Shown: piece by piece, positions 52,301 through 63,780 of the stretch
Layout of the letters: each line of letters opens with the position of its first letter
Position numbering within the stretch: the first letter of the stretch is position 1
Assembly: GCF_028736035.1 (NCBI RefSeq)
Contig: NZ_CP117866.1
Coordinates: 10,271,001-10,335,000, forward strand
Length of the DNA: 64,000 nt
Direction of reading: 5' to 3'
From: Streptomyces sp. T12
GTDB taxonomy: Bacteria; Actinomycetota; Actinomycetes; Streptomycetales; Streptomycetaceae
The notes under the pieces: generated by a model
The model's database searches: none
What the model saw: the letters and a program-made list of their open reading frames with translations, nothing else
Told to the model about the DNA's origin: nothing
Translations under genes and position numbers: made by a program

Positions 52301-53386
52301 CAGGTCCACGGCCGGGCCCTTGAAGCAGTCGGCCCAGAACTTGTCGTGGTACAGCGAGACACCGCCGACCGCGAACATCTCCCCCAGCAGCGTGGCCAGT
52401 TCCCCCTCGGGTTCGAGACCTGCGGCCTTGGCGAGCTTGCGCACATCGACGGCCAGCTGTGGGTACAGCTCGGACGACGCCTGGAGGCGGCGGATCACCA
52501 CCCTGCGGAAGCGCGAGAGGTCCGCCTCGGTCGCCACTCCCTTGACAGCCAGCTCGCGAGCCCAGGCCCGCAGGGCCGTGGCGGAGAGGGCCTTGCCCTC
52601 GGCATACGTGAGGTACCGGCCCAGCAGCCACTCCTTGTCGACCTTGCGCGCCTGTACCCGCTCGGCGGTTCGGGCGCGCCCGAACCAAGCGGCGGCTGCC
52701 TGCTGCTCGCCCTGCCGCAGGGCAAGATCGGCCATCTCGTCGAGGAGCGTGATCAGCAGCCCGGGAGCCGACTCCTCCAGACCCTGGAGGGCACCGTCGA
52801 CGTCGGTCTTGTAGACGAAACTCCACTGGTTCGTGCGTTCCTGCAGGAGCAGGAGCCTCTCGGTCGCCGGCTCCTCAAGGCCGGGGTGGGCGGCGATGAC
52901 CCGCTCGGGGAAAGGGAGCGCTCCGTCGGAGGGGTCCGGGATGCCGGTGGAGAAGCAGCCGTCCGGCTCCCAGTGCTGCCCGCGCATCAGGCGGTCGCGG
53001 TACGGGATGAGCTGTTCGGGAAGCAGCTGGGTCAGCGTGCGGCCGTCGAACCCGGCATACGTACGGGCCCACAGGCCGCCGTCCCCCAGCTCGTCGGTGA
53101 GGTCGACGGACTCGGCCTCCAGAGCTTGCCGCCACAGCGGATCAGCATCGGCCAGGGCACGCGGCACGCTCACCCCGGCCGTCGCCCACTCACCCGCCTG
53201 CAGACGGCACGCCTCACGGTGCTTGCGCAGCTGCGTCCGTGCCTCCAGCAGGGCGACGAGCCCCAGAGCACCCGCGATCGCGTCGGGAAACTTCTTGAGC
53301 CTGCGCCCCTGAGGATTGCGGTAGACGACCTCCAGATCATCCGTCAGTTCCGCGGTGTACCCGCCCTTTTCCACACGCCTGCCCAT
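49304..53386 (-). CDS. Large uncharacterised protein (1360 aa)
   Basis: The ATG at 53386 has GGAAGG seven bases upstream, preferred to frames reaching further. The N-terminus (GYTAELTDDLEVVYRNPQGR, then HREACRLQAGEWATAGVSVP) resembles the start of DUF4132-type large proteins, but similarity is only partial. The rest is mainly helical with many Leu/Ala/Arg segments and no transmembrane or signal sequence. No catalytic motif is recognised (no Walker A; no HEXXH or GxSxG in context). Monocistronic on the minus strand. The large size and the unbroken frame argue for a maintained function. Which function is unknown. Confidence 0.8.
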   Translation of the reverse strand: MGRRVEKGGYTAELTDDLEVVYRNPQGRRLKKFPDAIAGALGLVALLEARTQLRKHREACRLQAGEWATAGVSVPRALADADPLWRQALEAESVDLTDELGDGGLWARTYAGFDGRTLTQLLPEQLIPYRDRLMRGQHWEPDGCFSTGIPDPSDGALPFPERVIAAHPGLEEPATERLLLLQERTNQWSFVYKTDVDGALQGLEESAPGLLITLLDEMADLALRQGEQQAAAAWFGRARTAERVQARKVDKEWLLGRYLTYAEGKALSATALRAWARELAVKGVATEADLSRFRRVVIRRLQASSELYPQLAVDVRKLAKAAGLEPEGELATLLGEMFAVGGVSLYHDKFWADCFKGPAVDLLGTHSPEAVRQVLSLRPPPFDDSSRLWRELLERTGALALLTGEVPGLPVGEAAAWLSACIVANSGTKGARPVIYEIAERIAPKLAADGVPVEFRYRRIGQRTNGKTPLDLIDLLLEHAAPVADPPELLGPSQLYDIQLSHRPKLEHLQADERFARELRARVRADLEMTTKDLATNAWYQPHDTKGWERIPQLFDNPIGHEEIRAWFGRERAKLRAGLDFEELVLLLGRLVHVGVAVDLLLKDVDAAAEFAAVDVVPLLLEELPDTVSRAQVEELLGRLQPYYVEREGVRGPNRGPILEALPQLGEPMHSQAARSLVMAVNCRAGLERLVRRLTPGEGDVALTDDASPEEPEDQVSRQMMRLAKDGTAVWGGDLAQATTTFDRMPRDGRFRRTHACAAALALCAVSSRADGSAARSLMMYAAHPFVTGEPGRWRIVHCEVPEDRTDVNAPLPGTAFRTATSVAFVLASRGRDPRRTLWEYSPDGTFPEDGPLASAGVQLTRAHVLKPARPGGWFARFAELYRKHGPAPARPELAGAFAERLGLSPAEAAVLLIAHVPCAPYQLDEEDDYLSGHYATDVEPWKIRRSEAEQAVAALTSALGSRFLRTLYDKLLPDDPEQLWTKGPDVDRAAEWWLEELGGPLPVPAALLPLATKETLPPQGEAALARQRRRGDRPWWPHLRLPALLGRLATGAHCLAPHRAGLVGEPELLALPRIAAWLAYRTPAGDPLRPTVGAAISRLCEERASVPGPLTLFSLQSNYLMGPPPSTEALTAHPAVTEVADAAHDMRHLRVDPAALKGPGDPLLDALDAYLDSVLPSQWLPSPSGLPALADLRLLLSDDFAALGEHLVTDGERPLGWEQDPSRSVPHLVEECAKAFGLGQDAASLYLMLLALPDPSDRNVKAWTGWKAGRFKEAEAELGASGRVLRAVRPRAGRSLFLPGAWQERKPPRLPIEASKLGLLPLAREHRSTSHLAAVPSAPLPMLFTRAWEGVVITGSHPA

Positions 53387-54264
53387 ACGTCGGCCTTCCC
53401 CCGTGGTGCTGGTCGATGACGACACGCTACGCCGTGCCACCGCTGGGCCCGCCTCGGCCGGCACTCCACGCTGCGGCGGCCGTCGCCCGCGCGCGTCTAC
53501 GACCCGACGCTGGCCGGTCGGCGAAGAACGGCGGTGAGTCATCTTCGGCGTGCCGCACGGAATGTGGAGGAGAGCCGCGTCAGCTCCGATCCTGCCCAGC
53601 AGCGGTGGGCGGCCGGTGTGGCCGGGTCCTGCCCCCCACCGGCGGCGACAGCCGATCTGCCCGCGCCATGCGCCCAGTTGACGGATGGACTGGTGCCGGC
53701 GGATTTCCACGGCTCCGGTGATCGCATCCAGCCTCCCCTCCCGTCGCCCCAGAATGAGTTGTGCTGACGTGCAGAAGTGGCTCGCCCTCGGGCTGGGCGC
53801 GGCCCGGATCGTCACACGCGTGGTGACGGCCTGGCCCGCTGCGGCACCCCTCGCCGTGGGCGCCGCGGAAGCGACGGAAGCGGCGGGAGTGGGTGGGGTC
53901 GCCGCGGACGTGGCGGGAATCGTGGGTAGGGCGGCTGGCGCAGCGCAGCCGGCGAGCGCGGTCCACTACGCCGATGGGCGTCGAAGGTTGCCAAACCCAT
54001 CGAGCAGACACAGGCGCGCGCAGCCGGGTTCGTGGGGAACCGCTGATCCGGTGACGCGGGTCCGGTAAGCGTCGGGGGCGGAGGAGGGGGTCCGGCAACG
54101 TGGAAGCGGTGGCTGTGCCCCGTCTTGCTTCCCCATGGCAACCACAGCTCGATCGAGTGATCCGTTCGGAGGGGGCCCGTCGGTCGGGTGTGAGGGCGCG
54201 GGCACGGGCGCGGGCCTCGCCGCGCGGCATGGCGTCGACGCAATCCGGCTGAGCGACGCCGTCC
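53387..54264. other. Gap of 878 bp with no confident gene
   Basis: A plus-strand ORF (53685-54068) encodes an Ala/Val-rich stretch (WPAAAPLAVGAAEATEAAG) that could be a small hydrophobic peptide, but it lacks a ribosome site and known features. Promoter of the 1360-aa gene expected near 53400-53450. Confidence 0.4.
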
Positions 54265-57018
54265 TCACGTCGGGGTTTTCGGGTCGGCTGCCTCTTCGTC
54301 CGGGGGCGTGTCCCCGTCGGCCGGTGTCGGGGCGGGCTGCCGGAGGGCCTCCGGCAGGGCCTGTTCGGCCCAGATCACCTTGCCCTGCGGGGTGTACCGG
54401 GTGCCCCAGCGCTCAGCCATCTGCGACACCAGGAACAGGCCCCGGCCTCCCTCGTCCGTCGTCGCGGCGTACCGCAGATGCGGTGAGGTGCTGCTGCCGT
54501 CGGCCACCTCGCAGATCAGCGTACGGTCGCGGATCAGCCGCACGTGGATCGGCCCGGCGCCGTAGCGGATGGCGTTGGTGATGAGCTCGCTCAGGATGAG
54601 CTCCATGGTGAAGCCGAACTCTGACAGGCCCCATGCTTCGAGCCTTCGCGAGACAGCGTCGCGCATACCCGCGACGGCGGCCGGGTCCGGTGGTACGTCC
54701 CAGTCGGCGATCCGGTCGGGCGGTAGTTCCCGCGTGCGGGCGACGAGCAGGGCGACGTCGTCCTTGGGACGCTCGGGGAGCAGGCTGTCCAGCACGTCCT
54801 GGCAGGTCTCCTCGGGTGGCCGTCCGGGGTGGCCCGCCAGCGCATCGCGCAGCAGTTCCATGCCCACGTCCAGGTCGCGTCTGCGGTCCTCGATGAGGCC
54901 GTCGGTGTACAGGACGAGCTGGGCGCCCTCGGCGAGGCACAGTTCCGCGGTCTGGAACGGCATGCCGCCGAGGCCCAGGGGCGGACCGGCCGGCACGTCC
55001 GGGAAGGTGACGGTTCCGTCAGGCTGGACCAGCGCGGGCGCCAGATGCCCCGCACGCGCCATGACGTAGCGGCGCGTCACCGGGTCGTAGATCCCGTACA
55101 GGCACGTGGCGCCCACGACGCCCGCCGCACTCTCCACCGCCTCGTTCTGGTCGATGCTCCCGACCAGGTCGTCCAGATGGCTCAGCAGCTCGTCGGGTGG
55201 CAGATCGAGGGCGGAGAAGTTGTGCACCGCGGTCCGCAGCCGTCCCATCGTGGCGGCGGCGTGCAGGCCGTGGCCGACCACATCGCCGACGGCCAGCGCC
55301 ACCCGGCTGCCCGGCAGGGGAATCACGTCGAACCAGTCTCCGCCCACGCCCGACTGGGCGGGGAGGTAGCGGTAGGCGATGTCGAGGGCGTTCTGCTCGG
55401 GCATGGCCTGCGGCAGCAGGCTGCGCTGGAGGGTGACTGCCAGGGTGTGCTCGCGGGTGTAGCGGCGGGCATTGTCGATGCTGATCGCGGCACGGGCCAC
55501 CAGTTCCTCCGCCAGCGACAGGTCCTCCTCGTTGAAGCGCTCATGGTCTTGCTCGCGCCAGAAGTTGGCCATGCCCAGAACGACGCCACGGGCCTGGATG
55601 GGGGCGGTGATGAGGGAATGGATGCCGTAGTCAATGATCGCCTTGGCGCGTTCCGGGTCCTGCACGCGCCAGCCCGTGGCGGTCGGCAGATCGCTCACCA
55701 ACTGGGAGCGGCCGCTGTCGTAGCCGCGCGCCTGGGGCGTGGAGGGGAGATAGTCGAAAAGCCGGCCCTGTTCGGAGAGCGGATTGTCGTCCCGGATGCC
55801 GCACACGGCCGCGCGTCGCATGTCCGTCGCCGTGGGGGCCGGCTCCTCGCCGTGCAGGACGGCGTCGGCCAGATCCACGGTGACGAAGTCCGCGAAGCGA
55901 GGAACGGGGACCCGCGCCAACTCGTCGGCGGTGCGCAGCACGTCCAGGGTGGTACCGATGCGCAGTCCGGCGTCGTACAGCAGCCCGAGCCGCTCCCGCG
56001 CCACCTCCGCCCTGCCGGTCACCGCCTGCAGCTCGGTGGAGTCGCGCAGCGTCACCACCGTTCCCTTGGGGCCTCCCTCGCGATCCGTGGGCCGCTGGTT
56101 GACGGCGAGCAGCCGCTCTCCCGCGAGGTGCACCTCGTCGGTGGCCTCGCGTCCGGAGGCGAGCAGCTCCTTCGTCTCGGGATCGAGGCCCGGAAGTTCC
56201 GAGACGAGCCGCCCCTCGACGTCCGGGGGCAGCTCCAGCAGTCGTCTGGCCTCGTCGTTCGCCAAGATCAGCCGCCCGTCGGCGGCCACGATCAGTACCC
56301 CTTCCCGAACGGAGTGGAGCACCGTGTCGTGGTGCTCGTACATCAGGGTCATCTCGTCCGGGGCCAGGCTGTGTGTCTGCCTTCGCAGCCGCCTGCCCAC
56401 CAGTGCGGTCACACCGGTGGACAACGCGAGCGCTCCGGCCCCGGCGCCCAGGATGATCGGTAGTTGCCGGGTCAACTGACTCTCGACGTTCTTGACCTTC
56501 ATCCCGGCCGAGACGAGGGCCACCACCTCGCTGTCGGCGTTCTCGATCGGGACCGTGGCCTGCACCTCGCGACCGAGGGGGCCGTTGACGCTCTCCACGT
56601 AGACCTTCCCCGCCAGCGACGGTCCGATCTCGCCCACGAACCGCTTTCCGATGCGGTCAGGCAATGGGTGCGTGTACCGGATGCCCTTGGTGTCCATGAC
56701 CACGATGAAGTCGACGCCGGCGGCCCGGCGTGCCGCCTCGGTGAGCGGCTGGAGAATCTTGCTCGGATCCGGGGTCTGCAATGCCGCCAGGACGCCTGGT
56801 GAGTGCGCGAAGGTCTGCGCCACGGCCGTGGAGCGGCGCTTGGCCTCGGCGCTGGTGTCCCGTTCCGACTGCAGGATGAGGGCGAAGACGCCGCAGGCCA
56901 CGAGCAGCACTACCAGAGCCACCTGGAAGACCAACACCTGCCCGGCTACGCTCCGCGTGCTCTTGCTGATCAGGCGCTTGACCGGTAGGTGTCGAAAACG
57001 GGCGAAACGATTCGCCAT
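54265..57018 (-). CDS. Membrane sensor SpoIIE-type phosphatase with PAS, GAF and ATPase domains
   Basis: 917 residues. TM1 VFQVALVVLLVACGVFALIL (28-47), an outside sCache-like sensor (about 50-185; GVDFIVVMDTKGIRYTHPL, GREVQATVPI), TM2 LPIILGAGAGALALSTGVTA (186-205), PAS (about 230-330; LHSVREGVLIVAADGRLIL), GAF (about 345-515), PP2C/SpoIIE (about 530-745; GGDWFDV, GDVVGHG, LYTDGLIEDR) and HATPase_c (about 755-880; ELITNAIRYG, DEGGRGLFLV). The C-terminal tail is Pro/Asp/Glu-rich. ATG 57018 has AAAGG four bases upstream. It senses an extracellular small acid or stress and modulates an anti-anti-sigma pathway. Confidence 0.93.
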   Translation of the reverse strand: MANRFARFRHLPVKRLISKSTRSVAGQVLVFQVALVVLLVACGVFALILQSERDTSAEAKRRSTAVAQTFAHSPGVLAALQTPDPSKILQPLTEAARRAAGVDFIVVMDTKGIRYTHPLPDRIGKRFVGEIGPSLAGKVYVESVNGPLGREVQATVPIENADSEVVALVSAGMKVKNVESQLTRQLPIILGAGAGALALSTGVTALVGRRLRRQTHSLAPDEMTLMYEHHDTVLHSVREGVLIVAADGRLILANDEARRLLELPPDVEGRLVSELPGLDPETKELLASGREATDEVHLAGERLLAVNQRPTDREGGPKGTVVTLRDSTELQAVTGRAEVARERLGLLYDAGLRIGTTLDVLRTADELARVPVPRFADFVTVDLADAVLHGEEPAPTATDMRRAAVCGIRDDNPLSEQGRLFDYLPSTPQARGYDSGRSQLVSDLPTATGWRVQDPERAKAIIDYGIHSLITAPIQARGVVLGMANFWREQDHERFNEEDLSLAEELVARAAISIDNARRYTREHTLAVTLQRSLLPQAMPEQNALDIAYRYLPAQSGVGGDWFDVIPLPGSRVALAVGDVVGHGLHAAATMGRLRTAVHNFSALDLPPDELLSHLDDLVGSIDQNEAVESAAGVVGATCLYGIYDPVTRRYVMARAGHLAPALVQPDGTVTFPDVPAGPPLGLGGMPFQTAELCLAEGAQLVLYTDGLIEDRRRDLDVGMELLRDALAGHPGRPPEETCQDVLDSLLPERPKDDVALLVARTRELPPDRIADWDVPPDPAAVAGMRDAVSRRLEAWGLSEFGFTMELILSELITNAIRYGAGPIHVRLIRDRTLICEVADGSSTSPHLRYAATTDEGGRGLFLVSQMAERWGTRYTPQGKVIWAEQALPEALRQPAPTPADGDTPPDEEAADPKTPT

Positions 57019-57200
57019 GCGACCTTTTTAACACCGGTGATCCCAAGTGGCCAGGGCCCGTCCGGCCTCTGTTTGGCCGACCGCGGGTGTCCGTGTGGCT
57101 GTGTGTGGTGTGGCCCCGGCTCCTCCGGATGTGGCAGACCGCCGCGGTCCCTCGCGCGCGGTGCATGATTTCTCCGCGCCAGATGTCCGCTTAGGTCGAT

Positions 57201-58340
57201 ATGATGCATTTTGTGATCATGCTTGGACGGCTATGGCGCCCTCGTCCTGCCTACGGTGGCCGATGGGAACTTGCCCGGCTGTCACCCGTGATCCTGACCG
57301 TCCTCATCGCCGGCCTGGCGTTCTCCACATCCAGGGAGATCGCCGTCAGCCGCCTTCTGCCCGCCGCACCCGCCCTGGCCGCCGCGATGTGGCCCGTGCT
57401 CCCCACGATCCTGTTGGGGGCGTTCTGCCTGCTGACCATGATCGTCCTCAGCTTCTTCTACACCGATCTGGGGACGCAGTACACGTCGGCCGCGATCGTC
57501 GCGGTCACCTTGGCGGCTGCATACGGGAGCCACGTCCGACTTCAGAGAGAGGAAATACTCTTCCACGTCCGGCTCGTCGCCGACGCGGCCCAGAAGGTGC
57601 TGCTGCGCCCGCTGCCGCACCGCATCGAGGACGTCGAGATCGAGTCGCTGTATCTGGCGGCCCAGGAGCAGGCTCGGATCGGCGGCGACTTCTATGAGGC
57701 GATGGGCACACCACACGGGGTCCGGCTGCTCATAGGCGACGTACGGGGCAAGGGCCTGTCCGCAGTGGGGGCGGCCTCGGCGGTGATCAGTTGCTTCAGG
57801 GAGGCCGCGTACGACGAGCCCGACCTGAAGGGCATCATCCACCGCCTGGAGACCACCATCACACGCCACAGCGCTGCGTTTCCCGTCCCGGACCAGCCCG
57901 AGCACTTCGCCACTGCGCTCCTCGCCGAGATCCCGCACGGCGGCGGCCACATACGACTTCTCAACTGCGGGCATCCCCCGCCGCTGATCACGCGTTGCGG
58001 GAAGGTCGAGGTCCTGGAGCCCGCCATCCCCTCCCCGCCCCTCAACCTCGCAGCGCTCATCGGTGACCGCTACTGGGTCGACGTCGTCGCCTTCGCCCCG
58101 GGTGACCAGGTGCTGCTCTACACGGACGGCGTATCGGAGACCCGGAATCGCGCCGGCCAGTTCTTCCCGCTGTCGGACTGGATGCAGCAGCAGGGCCCGG
58201 AGCACCCCCGCGAGCTGCTCGACCGGCTGCATCGGGATCTGCTCCAGCACAGCGGCGGCAGACTCGACGACGACGTCGCTGCCCTCGCGCTCAGGTGCTC
58301 CAGCGCGCAGGATCGGGGAGCCGTCGGCATAGAGGGCTGA
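57201..58340 (+). CDS. Membrane-anchored SpoIIE-type serine phosphatase
   Basis: 379 residues. Three or four transmembrane segments in residues 25-115 (LSPVILTVLIAGLAFS; MWPVLPTILLGAFCLL; IVAVTLAAAYG), then a PP2C domain with IGGDFYEAM, LIGDVRGKGLSAVGAA, LNCGHPPPLI, VLLYTDGVSETRNR and LDDDVAALALR. It is divergent from the 917-aa phosphatase gene, with only 182 bp between them, so the two may be co-controlled. It would dephosphorylate an anti-sigma antagonist. Confidence 0.92.
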   Translation: MMHFVIMLGRLWRPRPAYGGRWELARLSPVILTVLIAGLAFSTSREIAVSRLLPAAPALAAAMWPVLPTILLGAFCLLTMIVLSFFYTDLGTQYTSAAIVAVTLAAAYGSHVRLQREEILFHVRLVADAAQKVLLRPLPHRIEDVEIESLYLAAQEQARIGGDFYEAMGTPHGVRLLIGDVRGKGLSAVGAASAVISCFREAAYDEPDLKGIIHRLETTITRHSAAFPVPDQPEHFATALLAEIPHGGGHIRLLNCGHPPPLITRCGKVEVLEPAIPSPPLNLAALIGDRYWVDVVAFAPGDQVLLYTDGVSETRNRAGQFFPLSDWMQQQGPEHPRELLDRLHRDLLQHSGGRLDDDVAALALRCSSAQDRGAVGIEG

Positions 58341-58610
58341 GTCTTGGAGTCGGCATGCCGGACCGAGGCGGTCCGTGACTCCGGGATCTCGACTGCGTAC
58401 CTCTGCCGGCGTCCTATCACGTGGGGTGGAGTGACCGAGGCCGAGGACCGTTCGTCGGCGCGGCGTACCCTCGCCCCACACTGCCTCGCTGCGCATGGGC
58501 CACGTCAGGTCGATCACTCCGCCGGTTCGCCCGGCACCGCGAACGTGACCTCGACGCCGTCGTCGCCGGCCTCTCCCTCCCGCGGAACTTCGGCGTCGTG
58601 GTGGCCCCCG

Positions 58611-58636
58611 TCACTCCCAGTTGTCACTGGGAGTGA
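58611..58636 (+). terminator. Hairpin terminator
   Basis: A perfect 10-bp stem TCACTCCCAG / CTGGGAGTGA with a 6-nt loop, in the otherwise gene-free 58341-58762 gap. Confidence 0.6.
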
Positions 58637-58762
58637 CCCCACCACCCAAGTTGGACGCCGTGAAAGGCAGAACGCACGTGACGCTCATCAGACCCTCGTT
58701 CTGATGGGGCGGGCGGCGGCTGAGCCGCTGTATGGCACGGGCCCGAGCTCCGTGGTGAGGTG

Positions 58763-59284
58763 ATGCCGAGTGGTGGCGTCACGGGTGACGGGAGCGGCTT
58801 GGCCATGGACGAGTTCATCGGACGGCTGAACCCCGACATGTGTGTGGTCACGGCCGCGGTGGGCGGCGAACGGGCCGGCTGCCTGGTCGGGTTCGCCTCG
58901 CAGTGCTCCATCAGGCCGGTGCGGTTCGTGGTCTGGCTCTCGGAGGCCAACCACACCTTCCGGGTGGCACGGTCCGCGCAGGTCCTGGCCGTGCACCTGC
59001 TGGCCCGCGAACAGCGTTCCGTGGCCGAGTTGTTCGGCGGCCGCACCGGCGACCAGGAGGACAAGTTCCGGTACGTTCGCTGGCGCGAGGGGCACGGCGG
59101 GGCCGTCGTCCTCCAGGACGCGCCGGCGTGGTTCGTAGGCCGGATCGTCACGCGCGTCGGCGGCGGTGACCACATCGGCTTCGTCCTCAACCCGGTCGAG
59201 TGGGGCGAGCGTAAGGCGTACCAGGGGTTGCTGCTGCGCCTCGACGACGCCCGTACGATCTCGCCCGGCCACCCGGTGGACTGA
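58763..59284 (+). CDS. Flavin-reductase-like protein
   Basis: About 173 residues. The start is ambiguous between GTG 58760, ATG 58763 and ATG 58805; only the last is close to the conserved MDEFIGRLNPDMCVV. The fold is the flavin-reductase split barrel: VTAAVGGERAGCLVGFASQC, PVRFVVWLSEANHTFRVAR, LAVHLLAREQRSVAELFGG and HIGFVLNPVEWG. It could supply reduced FMN or bind F420. No partner monooxygenase is adjacent. Confidence 0.85.
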   Translation: MPSGGVTGDGSGLAMDEFIGRLNPDMCVVTAAVGGERAGCLVGFASQCSIRPVRFVVWLSEANHTFRVARSAQVLAVHLLAREQRSVAELFGGRTGDQEDKFRYVRWREGHGGAVVLQDAPAWFVGRIVTRVGGGDHIGFVLNPVEWGERKAYQGLLLRLDDARTISPGHPVD

Positions 59285-59288
59285 CCGA

Positions 59289-59333
59289 GCCACCGGGTGC
59301 GCAGGGCGACATAGGCGGAGGACCCCGGGTGGC
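59289..59333. terminator. Possible terminator between convergent genes
   Basis: GCCACC-GGG and CCCGGGTGGC pair with one bulged base, between the flavin-reductase-like gene and katG. Confidence 0.35.
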
Positions 59334-59353
59334 GGCCGACCGGGGCATCGGGT

Positions 59354-62631
<3,278 letters not shown>

Positions 62632-62679
62632 GGGGTCACCTTTCAGGGGAGGTCGACGAACGGGGGTATTCGCTGCGGT

Positions 62680-63519
62680 TCAGTACGCGCCGTGCGTTCG
62701 CAGATGGTCGAGCAGCAGGCGGTTCAGCGTTTCGGGCGCCTCCTCGGGAACCCAGTGGCTGACGCCCTGGAGGGTCTCGAACCGGTACGGCCCGTCGACC
62801 CACCGTCCGGTCTCCCTCGCGGCCGCCGGGCCGAACGCGCCGTCCTCCGTGCTCCAGAGGTACAGCGTGGGCACCTCGATGACGCCGATCGCGCCGTCGG
62901 GACGGCCGGCCCGGTACCAGTTCAGCGCCGCGGTGAGAGCGCCCGGCCGGGACAGGTGCCGCACGTAGGCCTCGGCGCTGTCCGGTGGGACCTTCCCGGC
63001 GTAGAAGCCACGTAGCTCTTGGGCATCGTGGGCGAGCATGCGCTCTTCGGTCGCGGGTGTTTCGCGCCAGTCGATCATGTAGCGAGAGCGTTCACGCTGA
63101 TCCTGGTCGGCGCGCAGGGTGGTGGCCAGGGCACCGGGGTGCGGGGTCGAGACAACCGTCAGGGTGCGTACCCGGCCGGGGTGGGCGTGCGCGGTCCACC
63201 AGGCCACCGCGCCTCCCCAGTCATGGCCGACCAGGTCGAAGGCCGCCCAGCCCAGTTCTTCGGTGATCGCGATCACGTCGTCGACCAGAAGGCCGATGCG
63301 ATAGTCCTCGGGCCGCTGGGGGCGGGCGCCGGGGGAGTACCCACGCTGGTCGGGTGCCACCACTCGGTAGCCGTGCGCGGCCAACCCCGCGATCTGCCGT
63401 CGCCACGCCAGCCCCGTCTGCGGGAAGCCGTGCAGCAGCAGCACCGGTCGGCCCTCGGGCGGACCCGCCACGATCGCGTCGAACACGCCCGCACCAGTGG
63501 AGATGCTCAGAGCGGTCAC
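62680..63519 (-). CDS. Epoxide-hydrolase-like alpha/beta hydrolase
   Basis: 279 residues. GTG 63519 is chosen because AAGGGG lies six bases upstream; the ATG at 63534 would place that ribosome site inside the gene. Motifs: VLLLHGFPQTGLAWRRQI, RVVAPDQRGYSPGARP, nucleophile VGHDWGGAVAWW (Asp, as in epoxide hydrolases and haloalkane dehalogenases), and His in GVSHWVPEEAPE. It sits 48 bp upstream of the SCO6745-type gene and has a TetR-type dyad just before it. Confidence 0.9.
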   Translation of the reverse strand: MTALSISTGAGVFDAIVAGPPEGRPVLLLHGFPQTGLAWRRQIAGLAAHGYRVVAPDQRGYSPGARPQRPEDYRIGLLVDDVIAITEELGWAAFDLVGHDWGGAVAWWTAHAHPGRVRTLTVVSTPHPGALATTLRADQDQRERSRYMIDWRETPATEERMLAHDAQELRGFYAGKVPPDSAEAYVRHLSRPGALTAALNWYRAGRPDGAIGVIEVPTLYLWSTEDGAFGPAAARETGRWVDGPYRFETLQGVSHWVPEEAPETLNRLLLDHLRTHGAY

Positions 63520-63533
63520 GGCCCACCCCTTCA

Positions 63534-63549
63534 TACCGACTGGTCGGTA
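63534..63549. promoter_or_regulatory. TetR-type operator
   Basis: TACCGAC-TG-GTCGGTA, a perfect 7-bp dyad, 14 bp before the hydrolase GTG. Such TACCGACCGGTCGGTA-like sites are typical of TetR regulators. The regulator gene is not in the window. Confidence 0.7.
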
Positions 63550-63780
63550 GACTTCAGGTAGAGGGGCGGGCTGTCAAGGCATGAGTACGGGCCACCCTGG
63601 TTGAACCTGACGCCGAATTCAACTATAACGGGCCCGGAGGCCGGCTCCCATCACCGCCTGCGGCAGCGCCTCAGTTGGCGTTCGGCACCACCTACCGGCA
63701 TCGAGCCCGGCTCACGGAGCTCGGAGTTCCGGCCCCGAAGCTCCCGGACGAACCGGACCAGCAGGAAGCAGTGAGGCGAC

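Noticed and set aside
51122..53419. 765-codon plus-strand ORF opposite the 1360-aa gene
   Set aside because: Antisense shadow; the minus frame has a good ribosome site and protein-like composition.
53685..54068. Ala-rich plus-strand ORF
   Set aside because: No ribosome site and low-complexity composition typical of chance ORFs in 70% GC DNA.
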